From contig JAKBCB010000023.1 in the NCBI GenBank assembly GCA_021808185.1, forward strand, positions 1 through 17,358: a stretch of DNA of 17,358 nt, written 5' to 3'. A model generated the notes under the pieces. That model was not told where the DNA came from. It searched no databases and saw only the letters and a program-made list of their open reading frames with translations. The position numbers and the translations under genes were made by a program. Below are positions 14,810 through 17,358 of this stretch, one piece after another; within the stretch, counting starts at the first letter, position 1, and every line of letters begins with the position of its first letter. Source of the DNA: Pseudomonadota bacterium (GTDB lineage: Bacteria > Pseudomonadota > Alphaproteobacteria > Acetobacterales > Acetobacteraceae).

Positions 14810-16867
14810 ATGGCCATCGACGGCGTGGGCGATGAAGCGAGCGAGCGCGCGACCGAGGCGGAGCGGCTGCGGCGGGACATTGCCGCACTGCACGCGGAGT
14901 TGCGGGGCATGGAGCGGCAATACGCCGCGAACGCGCGCGAGCTCGCCGCCGTATATGCCTCCCGCTCGTGGCGGGTCGCGGAACGCCTGAAGCGCCTGTT
15001 CGGCCGCCGCCCGGCCCGTCCGGCGCCGGCACCCGGCCCCGCCCGATTCGTCCCCATTCCCCCGGGCGAGACGCCCGCGCCCATCAGGCTGATCGTGCTA
15101 CCCGGCGCGCCGGCTGCCACGGCCGACAGCCTCGGCGGGGCCGCGTGCGACATCGTCCAGCTCGGCGCGGACACGGCCGGGGTCGTCGCCGCCTGCAACC
15201 ACGCCGCGGCCGAGGCGCGCGGCGGCTATATCGCGCTGTGGGATGGCGTCTCGGCGCCGCAACCGGGCTGGCTGCCGGCCCTGCTCGATGCGTTCGCCCG
15301 CCGCGAGGGCCTCGGCATGGCGGGCGCGATCCTGCTCGGCCCGGATGGGCACATCGCGGCGGCCGGGCTGGCGATCCGGCCGGATGGCGGCCTCGCGCCG
15401 CTCGGGCATGGCGAACGCCCGGACCATCCGGATGTCGCCTCCCTCGCGCCGGTGGAGGCGCTGCCGCTGGGCGCTGCGATGCTGCCGGGCGAGATCTGGC
15501 ACCGCTTCGGCGGGCTGGATGAGGCGATCGCCGTCCCGGCCCTGGCACTCGCCGATCTCGCGCTGCGCCTGCGCCAGGCCGGGCTTGGCGTGGCATGCCA
15601 GCCCTTCGCCCGCCTCGTCGCCCCGCCCGCCCCGCCGCCTGCCCCCGACCCATGGGCCGAGGCGTTCGGCCGCTGGCGGCTGCGGCGGCGGCGCGCCACC
15701 TTGGGGCACGGCCTCGCCGTTCTCGGCCTCGCCCCGCCGCCGCCGCCGCGCGCGCTGGTGGTGGACAATTTCGTGCCCACGCCGGACCGCGATTCCGGCT
15801 CCGGCGACATTCACTGGATGCTGCGCATTCTCGTCGCGTTCGACTACGAGGTGACACTGCTGCCGGCCGGCGACCTCGCGCGGGCGGATGGTTACGTGGA
15901 CGATCTGCGCCGCCATGGCGTGCGCGTGGTGGCGGACGGCTTTGCCGCCTCGGCCGAGGATTTTCTGGCGCGGGCACCCGCGCCGTTCGATCTGGTGATG
16001 CTGTACCGGGGCAGCCTCGCCGCCGGCCGGCTGCTCGATCGCCTGGTCGCGCATTCGCCCCAGGCCCGCCTCGTGTTCAACACGGTGGATCTGCATTTCC
16101 TGCGCCTGGAGCGCGAGGCGGTGCTGGCACGCTCGCCCGCCATGCTGGAGCAGGCGTTTGCCGCCGAGCAGGCGGAACTTGCCGCCATCGCCCGCGCCGA
16201 TTGCAGCGTGCTGCTGTCCTCGGCCGAGCAAAGGCTGATCGCCGATCTGCTGCCGCGCGCGCCCACCCGCGTCATCCCCATCGCGCGCGACATCCCCGGC
16301 CGCCGCGCGCCGTTCGGGCCGCGCGCCGGGGTGCTGTTCGTCGGCAGCTTCCGCCATCAGCCCAACGTGGATGCAATTCTCTGGTTCACGCGCGAAATCT
16401 GGCCGCTGATCCGCCAGCGCCTGCCCACCACGCTCGCCATCGTCGGCGCCGACGCGCCGCCCGGCGTGCTGGCGCTGGCCAGCGAGCACGACGGCATTTC
16501 GCTGCGCGGCCACGTGGAGGATCTGGACGCCGAACTGGCGCGATGCCGTCTGACCGTCGCCCCCTTGCGCTTCGGCGCCGGCATCAAGGGCAAGATCGTC
16601 TCCAGCCTCGCCGCCGGCGTGCCGTGTGTGGCAAGCGCCGTGGCCGCTGAGGGCATGGACCTGACCGACGGCGTGCACCTGTGCCTTGCCGCCACACCCC
16701 AGGATTTCGCCGCTTCGGTGATCGCGGTACACCAGCAGGAGCAGCTCTGGAACGCGCTTTCGGATGGCGGCCTTGCCTTCGCGCGGGAGACGTTCTCGGT
16801 CGGTGCGGCGCGGCGGCGGGTGGCGGCGATGCTGCGCGATCTCGGCTTGCCGGATGGCGGGGCGTGA
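14810..16867 (+). CDS. Two-domain glycosyltransferase (degenerate GT2-like plus GT4)
   Basis: 685 residues from ATG 14810, preferred because GAGGA lies 2-7 nt upstream; an in-frame GTG at 14750 would add 20 low-complexity residues. Residues ~10-60 form a charged coiled coil ending in SRSWRVAERLKRLFGRR, common at the start of O-antigen/rhamnan-type glycosyltransferases. Residues ~75-280 resemble a GT2 fold (ACNHAAAEARGGYIALWDG, then DGHIAAAGLAIRPDG) but lack a clear DXD metal motif. Residues ~315-680 are a GT4-like domain: VDNFVPTPDRDSGSGD, GVLFVGSFRHQPNVDAI, and the sugar-nucleotide region APLRFGAGIKGKIVSSLAAG followed by VPCVAS. Probably transfers a sugar in surface polysaccharide assembly; donor and acceptor unknown. 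Overlaps the next glycosyltransferase by 4 nt. Confidence 0.9.
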   Translation: MAIDGVGDEASERATEAERLRRDIAALHAELRGMERQYAANARELAAVYASRSWRVAERLKRLFGRRPARPAPAPGPARFVPIPPGETPAPIRLIVLPGAPAATADSLGGAACDIVQLGADTAGVVAACNHAAAEARGGYIALWDGVSAPQPGWLPALLDAFARREGLGMAGAILLGPDGHIAAAGLAIRPDGGLAPLGHGERPDHPDVASLAPVEALPLGAAMLPGEIWHRFGGLDEAIAVPALALADLALRLRQAGLGVACQPFARLVAPPAPPPAPDPWAEAFGRWRLRRRRATLGHGLAVLGLAPPPPPRALVVDNFVPTPDRDSGSGDIHWMLRILVAFDYEVTLLPAGDLARADGYVDDLRRHGVRVVADGFAASAEDFLARAPAPFDLVMLYRGSLAAGRLLDRLVAHSPQARLVFNTVDLHFLRLEREAVLARSPAMLEQAFAAEQAELAAIARADCSVLLSSAEQRLIADLLPRAPTRVIPIARDIPGRRAPFGPRAGVLFVGSFRHQPNVDAILWFTREIWPLIRQRLPTTLAIVGADAPPGVLALASEHDGISLRGHVEDLDAELARCRLTVAPLRFGAGIKGKIVSSLAAGVPCVASAVAAEGMDLTDGVHLCLAATPQDFAASVIAVHQQEQLWNALSDGGLAFARETFSVGAARRRVAAMLRDLGLPDGGA

Positions 16868-17358
16868 GCCGCGCGATGGCCCTGCTGCCCCGCGCGCTGC
16901 GCCACCTGATACCCCGGCCGTCGGAGCCGCGCGGGACCACCGACATTGCCGTGGTGGTGCCGCTGTACAACCACGAGCGTTACATCGCCGCGGCCCTGCG
17001 CAGCGTGCTCGCGCAGACCGCCGCCGCGCGAGAGATCGTGCTGATCGACGACGGCTCGCGCGACAACGGCCTTGCGCTCGCGCGCGACGTGCTGCGCGAG
17101 GTTCCCGGCGCCCGCGTGATGGCGCAGGAGAACGCGGGGGCCCATGCCACGATCAACCGCGCGGTCGCCCTCACCGAAGCGCCGTTCGTCGCTGTGCTGA
17201 ACTCGGACGATCTGTTCGCGACGGAAAAGCTCGCGTGGTGTCAGCGGATCATCGATGCAAGCCCCGACGTGGACCTGATCGCCGGCCGGGTCGCGCTGAT
17301 CGGCGCGCGCGGCGAGCGGCTCACGCGCGGCCCCGCCGCCGACTGGCTGGCCCGCGCG
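16864..17358 (+). CDS. Family 2 glycosyltransferase (partial, runs off window)
   Basis: N-terminal 165 residues of a GT2 (GT-A fold) enzyme, open to the window edge. GTG 16864 overlaps the preceding TGA (GTGA), implying coupling; ATG 16876 is an in-frame alternative. Motifs seen are VVVPLYNHERYIAAALRSVL (nucleotide-sugar binding start), EIVLIDDGSRDN, ENAGAHATINRAV and the metal-binding-type LNSDDLF. It should transfer a sugar from a nucleotide donor in glycan or polysaccharide synthesis together with the preceding gene. Substrate not predictable. Confidence 0.92.
   Translation, partial: MSRAMALLPRALRHLIPRPSEPRGTTDIAVVVPLYNHERYIAAALRSVLAQTAAAREIVLIDDGSRDNGLALARDVLREVPGARVMAQENAGAHATINRAVALTEAPFVAVLNSDDLFATEKLAWCQRIIDASPDVDLIAGRVALIGARGERLTRGPAADWLARA

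Noticed and set aside
15098..16732. 544-codon minus-strand frame opposite the glycosyltransferase
   Set aside because: No domain; codon-position bias supports the plus-strand gene.
1..17358. CRISPR array, insertion sequence, tRNA/rRNA or prophage
   Set aside because: I saw no regularly spaced repeats, transposase or integrase motifs, or RNA gene signatures on either strand.

Overview
This is a GC-rich, densely packed bacterial window with almost no non-coding DNA. The gene content (PQQ alcohol dehydrogenase, FIST-domain sensor, dimethylformamidase-type amidase, copper amine oxidase, HAAT-family ABC transporter) and codon usage suggest an alphaproteobacterium, perhaps Rhodospirillales/Acetobacteraceae or a methylotroph-like relative. 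That placement is inference; no rRNA or tRNA lies in the window to confirm it.

Layout. (1) 1-1404, minus strand: the N-terminal 468 residues of a secreted PQQ-dependent alcohol dehydrogenase, cut by the window edge. Its metal-site residues, including the Asp-X-Asp signature, are of the lanthanide-dependent (XoxF/ExaF/PedH) kind. (2) 1672-4900: a signalling module made of a LuxR-type response regulator (plus strand) that converges on and overlaps a hybrid histidine kinase by 31 bp. The kinase is translationally coupled (ATGA) to an upstream FIST-domain sensor gene on the minus strand. FIST, NahK/ErcS'-like kinase, ErbR/AgmR-like regulator and PQQ dehydrogenase are also neighbours in the Pseudomonas ethanol-oxidation region. 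The module probably senses a small ligand (nitric oxide via haem in the NosP branch of FIST proteins) and controls the dehydrogenase. (3) 4901-5185: a divergent promoter region with palindromes. (4) 5186-14707, plus strand: a single-direction operon of copper amine oxidase, Tat-exported substrate-binding protein, two ABC ATPases, two permeases, and both subunits of an N,N-dimethylformamidase-type amidase. The second permease (LivM) reads in frame, with no stop, into the dimethylformamidase small subunit, which also has its own strong ribosome-binding site and ATG. (5) 14810-17358, plus strand: two overlapping glycosyltransferase genes (GT2-like plus GT4 two-domain protein, then a GT2 cut by the window edge), the start of a surface-polysaccharide or glycan cluster unrelated to the catabolic genes.

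How it fits together (inference): the transporter imports a small N-substituted amide. The iron-dependent DmfA1/DmfA2-type amidase hydrolyses it to a carboxylate (formate if a formamide) and an amine. The TPQ copper amine oxidase converts a primary amine to aldehyde, ammonia and hydrogen peroxide. Because this oxidase class acts on primary amines, the natural substrate may be an N-monosubstituted amide rather than dimethylformamide. The neighbouring periplasmic alcohol dehydrogenase and its two-component system could deal with related alcohols or aldehydes.
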